DNA from: CAYYWV01 sp964531525
GTDB lineage: Bacteria > Pseudomonadota > Alphaproteobacteria > JAAXGF01
Reading direction: 5' to 3'
DNA: 40,093 nt
Assembly (NCBI GenBank): GCA_964531525.1
Contig: CAZHDF010000010.1
Coordinates: forward strand, 1 to 40,093
Both the position numbers and the translations under genes were made by a program. The notes beneath the pieces are model-generated. The model saw only the letters and a list, made by a program, of their open reading frames with translations, did no database searches and was not told where the DNA came from. The first letter of the stretch is position 1. Each line of letters opens with the position of its first letter. Positions 1 to 7,648 of the stretch are shown one piece after another.

Positions 1-39
1 CCCGGCCACCCATATTCTACGATCCCGTGGGTGGCCGGG
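1..39. repeat. Perfect 12-bp inverted repeat (hairpin) 3' of the AsmA-like gene
   Basis: CCCGGCCACCCA at 1-12 is the exact reverse complement of 28-39, with a 15-nt loop. It lies about 45 nt beyond the stop of the minus-strand AsmA-like gene and next to the repeat at 47-83. It could act as a terminator (no U-run is seen) or be one arm of a dispersed palindromic element. The stem is seen directly; the role is inferred. Confidence 0.6.
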
Positions 40-46
40 CGGGGGA

Positions 47-83
47 GCGGGCCGGTGTGGTTCCACGTAAGTGGAAAAGACTC
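47..83 (+). repeat. Left copy of the 37-bp inverted repeat found at both window ends
   Basis: This stretch matches the reverse complement of 40,057-40,093 at 36 of 37 positions. Inside it is a small hairpin, TTCCAC-GTAA-GTGGAA (61-76). Read on the minus strand, it begins right at the stop codon of the AsmA-like gene, so both copies follow a gene in the same orientation relative to that gene. It is probably a dispersed intergenic repeat. Confidence 0.75.
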
Positions 84-3000
84 TAGCGGCTCGAATCGGG
101 GATCTTGCCGGCGAAGGGCTCGACGTCGCGCGAATCCTTGCCGGTCGACGAGAATATCTTCTGGAGAAAGCCGGGCGCCAGCGCCGATAGCGGGTTGACC
201 GTCGTCTTGGGGTCGGCGAGCGGCCCGGTCACGCGATAGCTCATGGCGATCAGACCGCCGCCCTTGGCGCCGACCAGGATATTGCCCAGGATCGGCAGCT
301 TGCCGAACACGCTGTTGAGGGTATAGGCCGGCACCAGCGTGCCCGCGAGGTCGAGTTGGTCCCGCGCGAGGTCGATCGTCCCCTTCCCCGTGAGGCCGAT
401 CGCCGGGCCGTAGATACGCATATCGGTGAGCGTCAGGACGTCGCCTCTCTTCTCATAGGGAATGATGAGCCGGGTGAAGGGCAGCCCCGATTCTCCCTTC
501 AGCAGGTCGATGACCCCGGTCAGCGAGGCGACCGACAGGAGCTTGGCGAGCAGCGGGGCCTTGACGGCGCGGAAGTCGGCGATGCGCATCTCGCCCGTGA
601 CGAGGCCGGGCTCTCCGGTGTCGAGCCACGCGGTCAGCGAGAGCTTGCCGCCGGCCGCGTTGCCGTAGACGTCGAGCGCGCGCAGCACGGTTCCGGCGTC
701 GTCCGAGCCGACCCGCAGCAGCCGACCGTTCTTGGTGTTGACGATGCCCAACACGAGCCGCTTGCCGCCGTCGAGACCCGCGCTTCCCTTCATGGCGACC
801 CATTTGCTGTCGCGGCGGCGGAGCTTCGCGGACACGTCGGTGGCGATCACGCCGTTATGAAAGACGGCGCGGCGGACGTTGAGGCTTAGCGAAAGAGGCG
901 TTTCGAGCGTTTTTTCGTCGCGGTCGGTGACGTCCTCGAGAAACGGACGCAGATCGAGGCTCTCGCCGACGACCGCGACCTTGACCGCGCCGTCGTCGGC
1001 GATTTCGATCCCCGCCGAAACCTTGGTCTCGCCGGTCTCGAAGCGGTCGACATCGAGACGCCGCAAGGCGCCGGTTTCGGGCGCCAGCTCGGCGCGCCCC
1101 TCGGCGATCAGATCGCCCGCGGCGAGGCGGAACGAATCCAGGCGCGTCGCCCCCTTGGCGCGGCGCCACAGATCGAACGTGAACGAGCCGTCCTCGCCGG
1201 GGGCCTTTTCCCAGAAAATCTGGGGCAGGCGCAAGGCCGCCTCGCGAAGGCCGACCTTCGCCGTCACGCGTTGCGCGCCGTCGGCGGTGGCGACGATCTC
1301 GGCCGCGATCGTCGTCGGGCCGGTCACGTAATCGTCGCCGGGAATGCCGAGCCCGCGGCGCTGCGAATCGGTGAACCGGCCCTTGATCCGATAGCGCCGC
1401 TCGCCGCTCGCGAAGTCCTGGCGCCAGGCGACCTCCGCCGGCACGCCGTTGAGCGCGGCGCGACCCTCGGCCTCGATCCGCCGGTTGTCGAGCTTGAGCG
1501 TCAGCGCGCCCTGGCTCAGATCATAGCCCTCGACCGCCCCCGAAAGGGCGAGATCGGTAAGGGTCGCCTCGACCTCGACTCCGACGTCCTCGGGCGCTAG
1601 CTCGGCCAACAGCGGAAAGAAGAAGCGCAGTCGCGCTTGGGCCGTTCCCGTGATCGCCTTCGGGTCGATACCCACCGTCTTCGCATAATCGAGGGTCGGC
1701 TCGTCGAGAAGGGCGATCGCGTCGGCGACCGGACCGCTCACGGGGAGGTCGATGTCCATCTTGAAATCGCCGTCCTCGCCGACGATCAGAAGCAGCCCGT
1801 TTCCCACGCGCAGCCCTTGTAGCTTGCCGCCCCGGGTCGCGATCTCGATGACCTTGCCGCTGATGGTGACGGTGGCGTCGACGCCCTCGACCGGCGGCAG
1901 CGGGCGCAGGTAATGAACGTCGGCGCCCTCGACCTCGATGCGGGTCGAGATCGCCTCGTCCGGCAGCCCCGGAGCATCGAGATCGCCGGGCCGAATGTTG
2001 ATCGTCGCGTCGACCCGCCGGATCATGCCGCGCGTGAGATTCCCCGTGACCCAGTCGCGCGTCTCGGCCGACAGCGCCACCGGCCAGTAGCTGCCGAGAT
2101 CGTCGAGCGGCAGGTCGTCGATCTCGGCGGCGCCGGCGATCGAGAGCCGCTCGCCGAAGCCCGAGATCATGGCATTGAGCCTGAGCTTCGGCCCCCCCGC
2201 ATCAAGCGTCGCCTCGTCGATGCGCAGTTGCCCGGATTGCGCCGTGTAGCGGCCGCGCAGCCGCGCATCGACGATCGGGATCGGGTGGTCGTACCATTCG
2301 TCGAGCACCAGATCGCCGCGCGCGGCCGTGAGGTCGAAGTCGGCCGAACGGAACAGGCCGCCGTCGTCGAGGGTCAACTCGACGCTTCCGCTCACCGGCA
2401 GGCGCATCGAGCGCAGCGACGCCAGCGCCGCGACGTTCTCGGCCAGCCATTCGGGGCGTAGATCGGCGAACGCCAAGCGCATAACGGTCTGCTTGTCCGC
2501 CGTCCGATAGACGCCGCTCGCCCGGATCGCCGCCCGATCCTTGCCAATCCGGAGAACGAATTCGCCGTCCCCCGTGATCCCCTGCGCGTCGCGGTGAAAA
2601 TTCACGTTCGCGGCGGGCGCCTGCCATGAAATGCCGAGAAGCCGGTCGTCGACCACCAAATCGGCGTCGCGGATGCTGAGGTCGCGCAGATAGCCCATCG
2701 GGTCGTCCGGGTCCGGCGGCGCGAGGAGGTCGGCGAACAGAAAGGCGCGCGCGTTCGCGACCTCGCCCTCGCCCTCGCCCAGGCCGATGGCGATCGTCCC
2801 GTCGGCGGCGCGCTGGATACGCAGCCGCGCGGAGATGATCTCGAGGCTCGTCGGCGCCACCATGCCGCGCAGCATCGCGGGCAGGCTGAGCCGGACCGAG
2901 ACCTCGGGGATCACGGCCCCGGTGCCCTTCTCGTCCGAGATCCGTACGTCGAGAAGAACGATGTCGAACGCCCGCTCCCAGCCCGCCCAGACCAGGATCG

Positions 3001-3187
3001 TGTCGGCGACGTCGAAGCGGAAGGGCGCATCCGACTGGCGCAGCGCATCGACGATATAAGGCGTGAGGAAGGTGAGCGGCACCGGCCCCTGCGCCAGGCG
3101 CCAAGCGGTCGCGGCGACGACGATCGCGATCAGCCCAACGGTCGCCGCGATGGCGTGAAGAATGAAATGGGCGGTGGGGCGAATCAC
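83..3187 (-). CDS. AsmA/YhdP-like DUF3971-type envelope protein
   Basis: A protein of about 1,034 residues with one N-terminal membrane anchor (hydrophobic run FILHAIAATVGLIAIVVAA) and a very long beta-rich periplasmic body. The C-terminal part (VTGEMRIADFRAVKAPLLAK, then LLKGESGLPFTRL and ARDQLDLAGTLVPAY) fits the YhdP/AsmA-like family. Members of that family are thought to bridge the envelope and help phospholipid transport to the outer membrane; that role is family knowledge. I chose the GTG at 3187 because the membrane anchor then lies at the N-terminus. A GTG at 3283 would add 32 Arg-rich residues and leave only 26 bp to the divergent glnE start. Neither start has a clear ribosome binding site. 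The gene is divergent from glnE and ends inside a repeat. Confidence 0.8.
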   Translation of the reverse strand: MIRPTAHFILHAIAATVGLIAIVVAATAWRLAQGPVPLTFLTPYIVDALRQSDAPFRFDVADTILVWAGWERAFDIVLLDVRISDEKGTGAVIPEVSVRLSLPAMLRGMVAPTSLEIISARLRIQRAADGTIAIGLGEGEGEVANARAFLFADLLAPPDPDDPMGYLRDLSIRDADLVVDDRLLGISWQAPAANVNFHRDAQGITGDGEFVLRIGKDRAAIRASGVYRTADKQTVMRLAFADLRPEWLAENVAALASLRSMRLPVSGSVELTLDDGGLFRSADFDLTAARGDLVLDEWYDHPIPIVDARLRGRYTAQSGQLRIDEATLDAGGPKLRLNAMISGFGERLSIAGAAEIDDLPLDDLGSYWPVALSAETRDWVTGNLTRGMIRRVDATINIRPGDLDAPGLPDEAISTRIEVEGADVHYLRPLPPVEGVDATVTISGKVIEIATRGGKLQGLRVGNGLLLIVGEDGDFKMDIDLPVSGPVADAIALLDEPTLDYAKTVGIDPKAITGTAQARLRFFFPLLAELAPEDVGVEVEATLTDLALSGAVEGYDLSQGALTLKLDNRRIEAEGRAALNGVPAEVAWRQDFASGERRYRIKGRFTDSQRRGLGIPGDDYVTGPTTIAAEIVATADGAQRVTAKVGLREAALRLPQIFWEKAPGEDGSFTFDLWRRAKGATRLDSFRLAAGDLIAEGRAELAPETGALRRLDVDRFETGETKVSAGIEIADDGAVKVAVVGESLDLRPFLEDVTDRDEKTLETPLSLSLNVRRAVFHNGVIATDVSAKLRRRDSKWVAMKGSAGLDGGKRLVLGIVNTKNGRLLRVGSDDAGTVLRALDVYGNAAGGKLSLTAWLDTGEPGLVTGEMRIADFRAVKAPLLAKLLSVASLTGVIDLLKGESGLPFTRLIIPYEKRGDVLTLTDMRIYGPAIGLTGKGTIDLARDQLDLAGTLVPAYTLNSVFGKLPILGNILVGAKGGGLIAMSYRVTGPLADPKTTVNPLSALAPGFLQKIFSSTGKDSRDVEPFAGKIPDSSR

Positions 3188-3309
3188 GGAAGCTATCGGA
3201 CCCTTTCGACTACGCGAACGCCACGGACGACGCGGATGCGCCGTCGCCAGCGACAACTTGACCGGCCCCGGCGCTTCGCGCACTGTGCCGACAAAATCGC
3301 CGGCGCCGG

Positions 3310-6273
3310 ATGACCGATTTCGCCTTTCTAGCAGATATCGACGCCCTGCCAGAAGCAGAGGATCCCGCGCGCGCGGCGATCGGGCTCGAACGCTTCCGAG
3401 CCGCCGCCGACGCGGCCGGTTGCGCGTCCTTCGCCAAAGCCCTCGCCGCCGCGTCGCCGGGCGCGGCGCTGCTCGCTTCGGTCTTCGGCAACAGCCCGTT
3501 CCTGACCCACTGCATTCTACAGGATATGGGTTTCTTCAAGCGCCTGGTCGAGGGGGGCGCCGAGACGGCGCGCGCCGAGGCGCTCGCCGACTTCCGCTGC
3601 GAGCCCGACGACGACCTCGCCCTGGCCATGCGCCGGCTGCGGCGCGCGCGGCGGCGCACGGCGCTCGTCACGGCGCTCGCCGACATCGCCGGGATATGGC
3701 CCCTCGAAACCGTGACCGGCACGCTGACCCGGGCGGCCGAGGCGGCGCTCGACGCGGCGCTCGGCCACCTCCTGCGCGCGGCGGCGCGGGCGGGACACTT
3801 GCGCATCAATGACCTCGCCGATCCGGTCGCCGACTGCGCCATCGCGGTGATCGGGCTCGGCAAGCTGGGCGCGGGCGAGCTCAACTACTCGAGCGACATC
3901 GACCTGATGATCCTCTACGACGCCGGGCGGATCGTCGCGCGCGAGGGCGCGCTGCCCCACAAGGCGCTCGTCCGGATCGCGCGCGGGCTCGTGCGCATGC
4001 TTCAGGAGCGCACCGCCGACGGCTATGTCTTCCGCACCGACTTGCGGCTGCGGCCCGATCCCGGCGCGACGCCGCTCGCCATCTCGGTCGAGGCGGCCGA
4101 GCTCTATTACGAGAGCCTAGGCCAGAATTGGGAGCGCGCGGCCATGATCAAGGCGCGCGCGGTGGCGGGCGACCGAATGGTGGGCGAGGCCTTCGTCCGG
4201 GCGCTCGAACCCTTCGTCTGGCGGCGCCATCTCGACTTCGCGGCGATCGAGGACATCCATTCCATCAAGCGCCAGATCCGCGCCCATTACGGCGGCGGAA
4301 CGATCGCGGTCGCCGGGCACAACATCAAGCTCGGGCGCGGCGGCATTCGCGAGATCGAGTTCTTCGCCCAGACCCAGCAGCTCATCTGGGGCGGGCGCGA
4401 GCCCCGGCTGCGCCACCGCGCGACCTGCGAGACGCTGCGCGCGCTCGCCGAGACCGGGCGGATCGCGCCCGAGGTCGCCGACGAGCTGATCGAGGCCTAC
4501 CGCTTCCTGCGCCGGGTCGAGCATCGCCTCCAGATGATCGACGACGCCCAGACCCACACCATCCCCGCCGACGCGAAGGGCGTCGCGGCGCTCGCCACCT
4601 TCCTCGGCTTCGAGAGCGCCGACGCCTTCGCCGCCGCGCTGACGGCGCGGCTCGAGACCGTCGAGCGCCATTACGCGCATCTGTTCGAGACCAGCGCGCC
4701 GCTCGCGCCCTCGGGCAATCTCGTGTTCACCGGCACCGAGGACGATCCCGAGACCCTGAAGACGCTGACCGAGCTCGGCTTTCGCGACGGGCGCGCGGTC
4801 GGCGCGGCGGTCCGCGCCTGGCACCATGGGCGCTATCGCGCGACCCGCAGCGTCCGCGCCCGCGAGATCCTGACCGAGCTGATGCCGACGCTGCTCGGCG
4901 CGTTCGCGCGCAGCGCCGATCCCGACCAGGCGCTGCTGCGCTTCGACGAGTTCCTCGCCCGCCTGCCCGCGGGCGTTCAGCTCTTCTCGCTGTTCCACGC
5001 CAACCCCGACCTTCTCGACCTGGTCGCCGAGATCATGGGCTCGGCGCCCCGGCTGGCCGAGCGGCTGGCGCGCAACGCGGGGCTTCTCGACGGGGTGCTG
5101 GGGGGCGACTTCCTCTCGCCCCTGCCGGACGCCGACACGCTGACCGAGGCGCTGGTCGCGGCGCTCGCGGCGGCGCGCGACTACGAGGACGTGCTCGACA
5201 TCACGCGGCGCTGGGCGCATGACCGCGAGTTCCAACTCGGCGTGCAGATGCTGCGCGGCGTGATCGAGGCCGACGCGGGCGGCGAAACCCTCGCCGACAT
5301 CGCCGACGCGGTGCTGCGCGCCCTCGCCCCCCGGGTCGAGGCCGTCTTCGCCGAGGCCCATGGCCGGATCGCGGGCGGCGGGCTCGCGGTGGTCGCCATG
5401 GGGAACCTGGGCGGCCGCGCGATGACCGTCTCCTCGGACCTCGATCTCACCTTCGTCTACGCCGCCCCCGATCCCGGCGCGGTCTCGGACGGTCCCCGGC
5501 CGCTGGTCGCGAGCCAGTATTTCGCGCGCCTCTCCCAGCGGCTGATCAACGCGATCACGGCCATGACCAACGAGGGCCGGCTCTACGAGATCGACATGCG
5601 CCTGCGTCCCTCGGGCAACGCCGGGCCGGTCGCCTCCGAGATCGAGAGCTTCGCCCGCTACCACGCCGAAAGCGCCTGGACCTGGGAGCATCTGGCGCTG
5701 ACCCGCGCCCGCGTGGTCGCCGGCCCCCCGGCGCTCGCCGAGCGCATCGAGGCGGTGATCCGCGGCACCCTGCGGCGCCCGCGCGATCCGATGAAACTGC
5801 TCGTCGAGGTCGCCGACATGCGCCGCCGCATCGAGGCCGAGCACCACGCCGACAACCCCTGGCGCACCAAATACGTGCGCGGCGGGCTGCTCGATTGCGA
5901 ATTCATCGCCCAATATCTTCAGCTTCGCCACGCCGCCGCGCATCCCGAGATCCTCTCGCCGCGCACGGTCGAGGCCTTCGCCCGGCTCGCCGAGGCCGGG
6001 GTTCTCGCGCCCGAGGCGGCCGAGACGCTGATCGAGGCGACGCGCCTGATGCGGCGGCTGCGCGGAATGCTGCGCCTGACCATCGGCGGCGACCGGATCG
6101 AGGGCCACGCCTCGGCCGGGCTGCGCGCGGCGCTCGCGCGCGCCGGCGGCGTGGCCGACTTCGACGCGCTCCGCGACAAACTGCTCGCCGCCGAGGCGCG
6201 GGTCCGGGCGCTTTACGCCGAGATCATCGACACGCCCGCCGAGATCGGCGGGCGGACGCCGGAGGGTAAATAG
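3310..6273 (+). CDS. glnE: Bifunctional glutamine synthetase adenylyltransferase / adenylyl-removing enzyme
   Basis: The protein has 987 residues, close to the usual length of about 950. It controls glutamine synthetase by adding or removing AMP in response to PII. Two nucleotidyltransferase domains are visible. The N-terminal one (deadenylylation) carries LGAGELNYSSDIDL with metal ligands near D196 and D198. The C-terminal one (adenylylation) carries NLGGRAMTVSSDLDLTF with D710 and D712. Helical linker segments follow each, including GRGGIREIEFFAQ and RGGLLDCEFIAQYLQ. Both acidic pairs are intact, so both activities should be present. The start ATG has a weak ribosome binding site. It is divergent from the AsmA-like gene and convergent with prfB. 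No glnB/glnK or glnA lies in the window. Confidence 0.97.
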   Translation: MTDFAFLADIDALPEAEDPARAAIGLERFRAAADAAGCASFAKALAAASPGAALLASVFGNSPFLTHCILQDMGFFKRLVEGGAETARAEALADFRCEPDDDLALAMRRLRRARRRTALVTALADIAGIWPLETVTGTLTRAAEAALDAALGHLLRAAARAGHLRINDLADPVADCAIAVIGLGKLGAGELNYSSDIDLMILYDAGRIVAREGALPHKALVRIARGLVRMLQERTADGYVFRTDLRLRPDPGATPLAISVEAAELYYESLGQNWERAAMIKARAVAGDRMVGEAFVRALEPFVWRRHLDFAAIEDIHSIKRQIRAHYGGGTIAVAGHNIKLGRGGIREIEFFAQTQQLIWGGREPRLRHRATCETLRALAETGRIAPEVADELIEAYRFLRRVEHRLQMIDDAQTHTIPADAKGVAALATFLGFESADAFAAALTARLETVERHYAHLFETSAPLAPSGNLVFTGTEDDPETLKTLTELGFRDGRAVGAAVRAWHHGRYRATRSVRAREILTELMPTLLGAFARSADPDQALLRFDEFLARLPAGVQLFSLFHANPDLLDLVAEIMGSAPRLAERLARNAGLLDGVLGGDFLSPLPDADTLTEALVAALAAARDYEDVLDITRRWAHDREFQLGVQMLRGVIEADAGGETLADIADAVLRALAPRVEAVFAEAHGRIAGGGLAVVAMGNLGGRAMTVSSDLDLTFVYAAPDPGAVSDGPRPLVASQYFARLSQRLINAITAMTNEGRLYEIDMRLRPSGNAGPVASEIESFARYHAESAWTWEHLALTRARVVAGPPALAERIEAVIRGTLRRPRDPMKLLVEVADMRRRIEAEHHADNPWRTKYVRGGLLDCEFIAQYLQLRHAAAHPEILSPRTVEAFARLAEAGVLAPEAAETLIEATRLMRRLRGMLRLTIGGDRIEGHASAGLRAALARAGGVADFDALRDKLLAAEARVRALYAEIIDTPAEIGGRTPEGK

Positions 6274-6291
6274 CGCCCCCCAATCCACTCC

Positions 6292-6388
6292 CCGGCGCGC
6301 GCGGCGCGCCGGCAAGCGCGACCGCGCGCCCGAGCTTATGCGAGGAAAGCCTGCGTGGCGTTTGAACGCCCGACGGGCCGCAGGCCCG
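6292..6388. terminator. Cluster of three hairpins between convergent glnE and prfB
   Basis: Three perfect inverted repeats sit in the 143-bp convergent gap. They are CCGGCGCGC/GCGCGCCGG (6292-6312, loop GCG), GGCGTT/AACGCC (6357-6370, loop TG) and CGGGCC/GGCCCG (6374-6388, loop GCA). There is no U-tract, so canonical intrinsic termination is not shown. The location between converging genes suggests bidirectional termination or RNA 3'-end protection. Confidence 0.45.
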
Positions 6389-6416
6389 GCGGAAACGAGG
6401 CAAGCGCCAGCGCCGG

Positions 6417-7551
6417 TCAGTCCTTCTTCGCGCCCTTCCCGTCGTCTTCCTGCATGCCGACGCGCGCGGCGAGCGCGGCGGCCATGAAGCGGTCGAGGTC
6501 GCCGTCGAGCACCGCGTTGGTGTTTCCGGTCTCGACCCCGGTGCGGAGGTCCTTGACGAGCTGGTAGGGGTGCAGGACGTAGGAGCGGATCTGGTGGCCC
6601 CAGCCGATGTCGCTCTTGTTCGCGGCCTGGGCCTGGGCCTCCTCCTCGCGGCGCTGCAATTCGAGCTCGTAGAGCCGCGCGCGCAGGAGCGCCATGGCCT
6701 CGGCCCGGTTGCGGTGCTGCGAGCGGTTGTTCTGGCACTGGACGACGATGCCGGTCGGCAAGTGCGTCAGGCGCACGGCGCTGTCGGTCTTGTTGACGTG
6801 CTGGCCGCCGGCGCCCGAGGCGCGGTAGGTATCGACGCGCAGGTCCTTGTCGGCGATCTCGATCTCGATCGATTCGTCGATCACCGGGTAGACCCAGACG
6901 CTCGCGAAGCTGGTGTGCCGGCGCGCGCTCGCGTCGAACGGCGAAATGCGGACCAGGCGGTGGACGCCGCTCTCGGTCTTGGCCCAGCCGTAGGCGTTGG
7001 GGCCGATGACCCGGACGGTCGCCGACTTGATGCCCGCCTCCTCGCCCGGGCTCTCCTCGATCCACTCGACCTTGTAGCCCTGGCGCTCGGCCCAGCGGAC
7101 GTACATGCGCAGCAGCATCTCGGCCCAGTCCTGGCTTTCGGTGCCGCCCGCCCCGGCATGGACCTCGATATAGCAGTCGTTGCCGTCGGCCTCGCCCGAG
7201 AGCAGCGCCTCGAGGCGGAGCTTGCGGGCGCGGGCGGCGAGCTTGGCGAGCGCCGCCTGGGCCTCGTCGAGCGCCGCCTCGTCGTCCTCGGCCTCGCCGA
7301 GCTCGGCGAGGGTGAGATCGTCGTCGAGCTCGCTCTCGATCTCGCGGAAGCGCTCGATCGCGCCCTGAAGCCGGGTGCGTTCGCGCATCACCGCCTGGGC
7401 GCGCTGGGAATCGTCCCAGAGCGCCGGGTCCTCGGCCTCCCGGTTCAGCTCGTCCAGCCGCTTGAGCGCCGCGTCCCAGTCAAAGATGCCTCCTCAGCAG
7501 TTCGAGCGACTGCTTGATGTCGTCGGCCAGGGCCGTGATCTCGGCGCGCAT
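6417..7551 (-). CDS. prfB: Peptide chain release factor 2, expressed by programmed +1 frameshift
   Basis: RF2 recognises UGA and UAA and releases the finished peptide at the ribosome. The gene is split over two frames. An ATG at 7551 opens 23 codons ending in an in-frame TGA (7480-7482). The body continues in the +1 frame from GAC at 7481, giving 377 residues. The SPF anticodon-like tripeptide is at about residues 203-205. The catalytic GGQ is at about 248-250 (GAGGQHVNK), matching E. coli spacing. The slip site CTT TGA C is preceded by AGG AGG with the same three-base gap as in E. coli prfB, so RF2 shortage should raise frameshifting and autoregulate synthesis. An uncorrected gene caller would start it at the GTG near 7391 and lose the N-terminus. 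It lies downstream of mrcA with a 97-bp gap. Confidence 0.97.
7480..7494 (-). promoter_or_regulatory. prfB: RF2 programmed +1 frameshift site
   Basis: On the minus strand the site reads AGGAGG CAT CTT TGA, followed by C. The internal Shine-Dalgarno-like AGGAGG (7489-7494), slippery CTT (7483-7485) and UGA stop (7480-7482) are the three parts of the classical prfB autoregulatory site. The AGGAGG here is a stronger anti-SD match than E. coli's AGGGGG. Confidence 0.96.
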
Positions 7552-7648
7552 GGGGGATGCCTCGCAATGGTTCGTTACCCGTCTCCGGGGGCGAGTGTAT
7601 AGCGCAATTTCCGGCGCCGGGGAATCGCGCCGGCCACGTCGGCTCGGG

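Noticed and set aside
4117..7065. Minus-strand open frame of 982 codons across glnE and prfB
   Set aside because: It is antisense to glnE, which has intact motifs, and in the wrong frame through prfB. The translation is low-complexity Arg/Gly/Ala, typical of GC-rich antisense frames.
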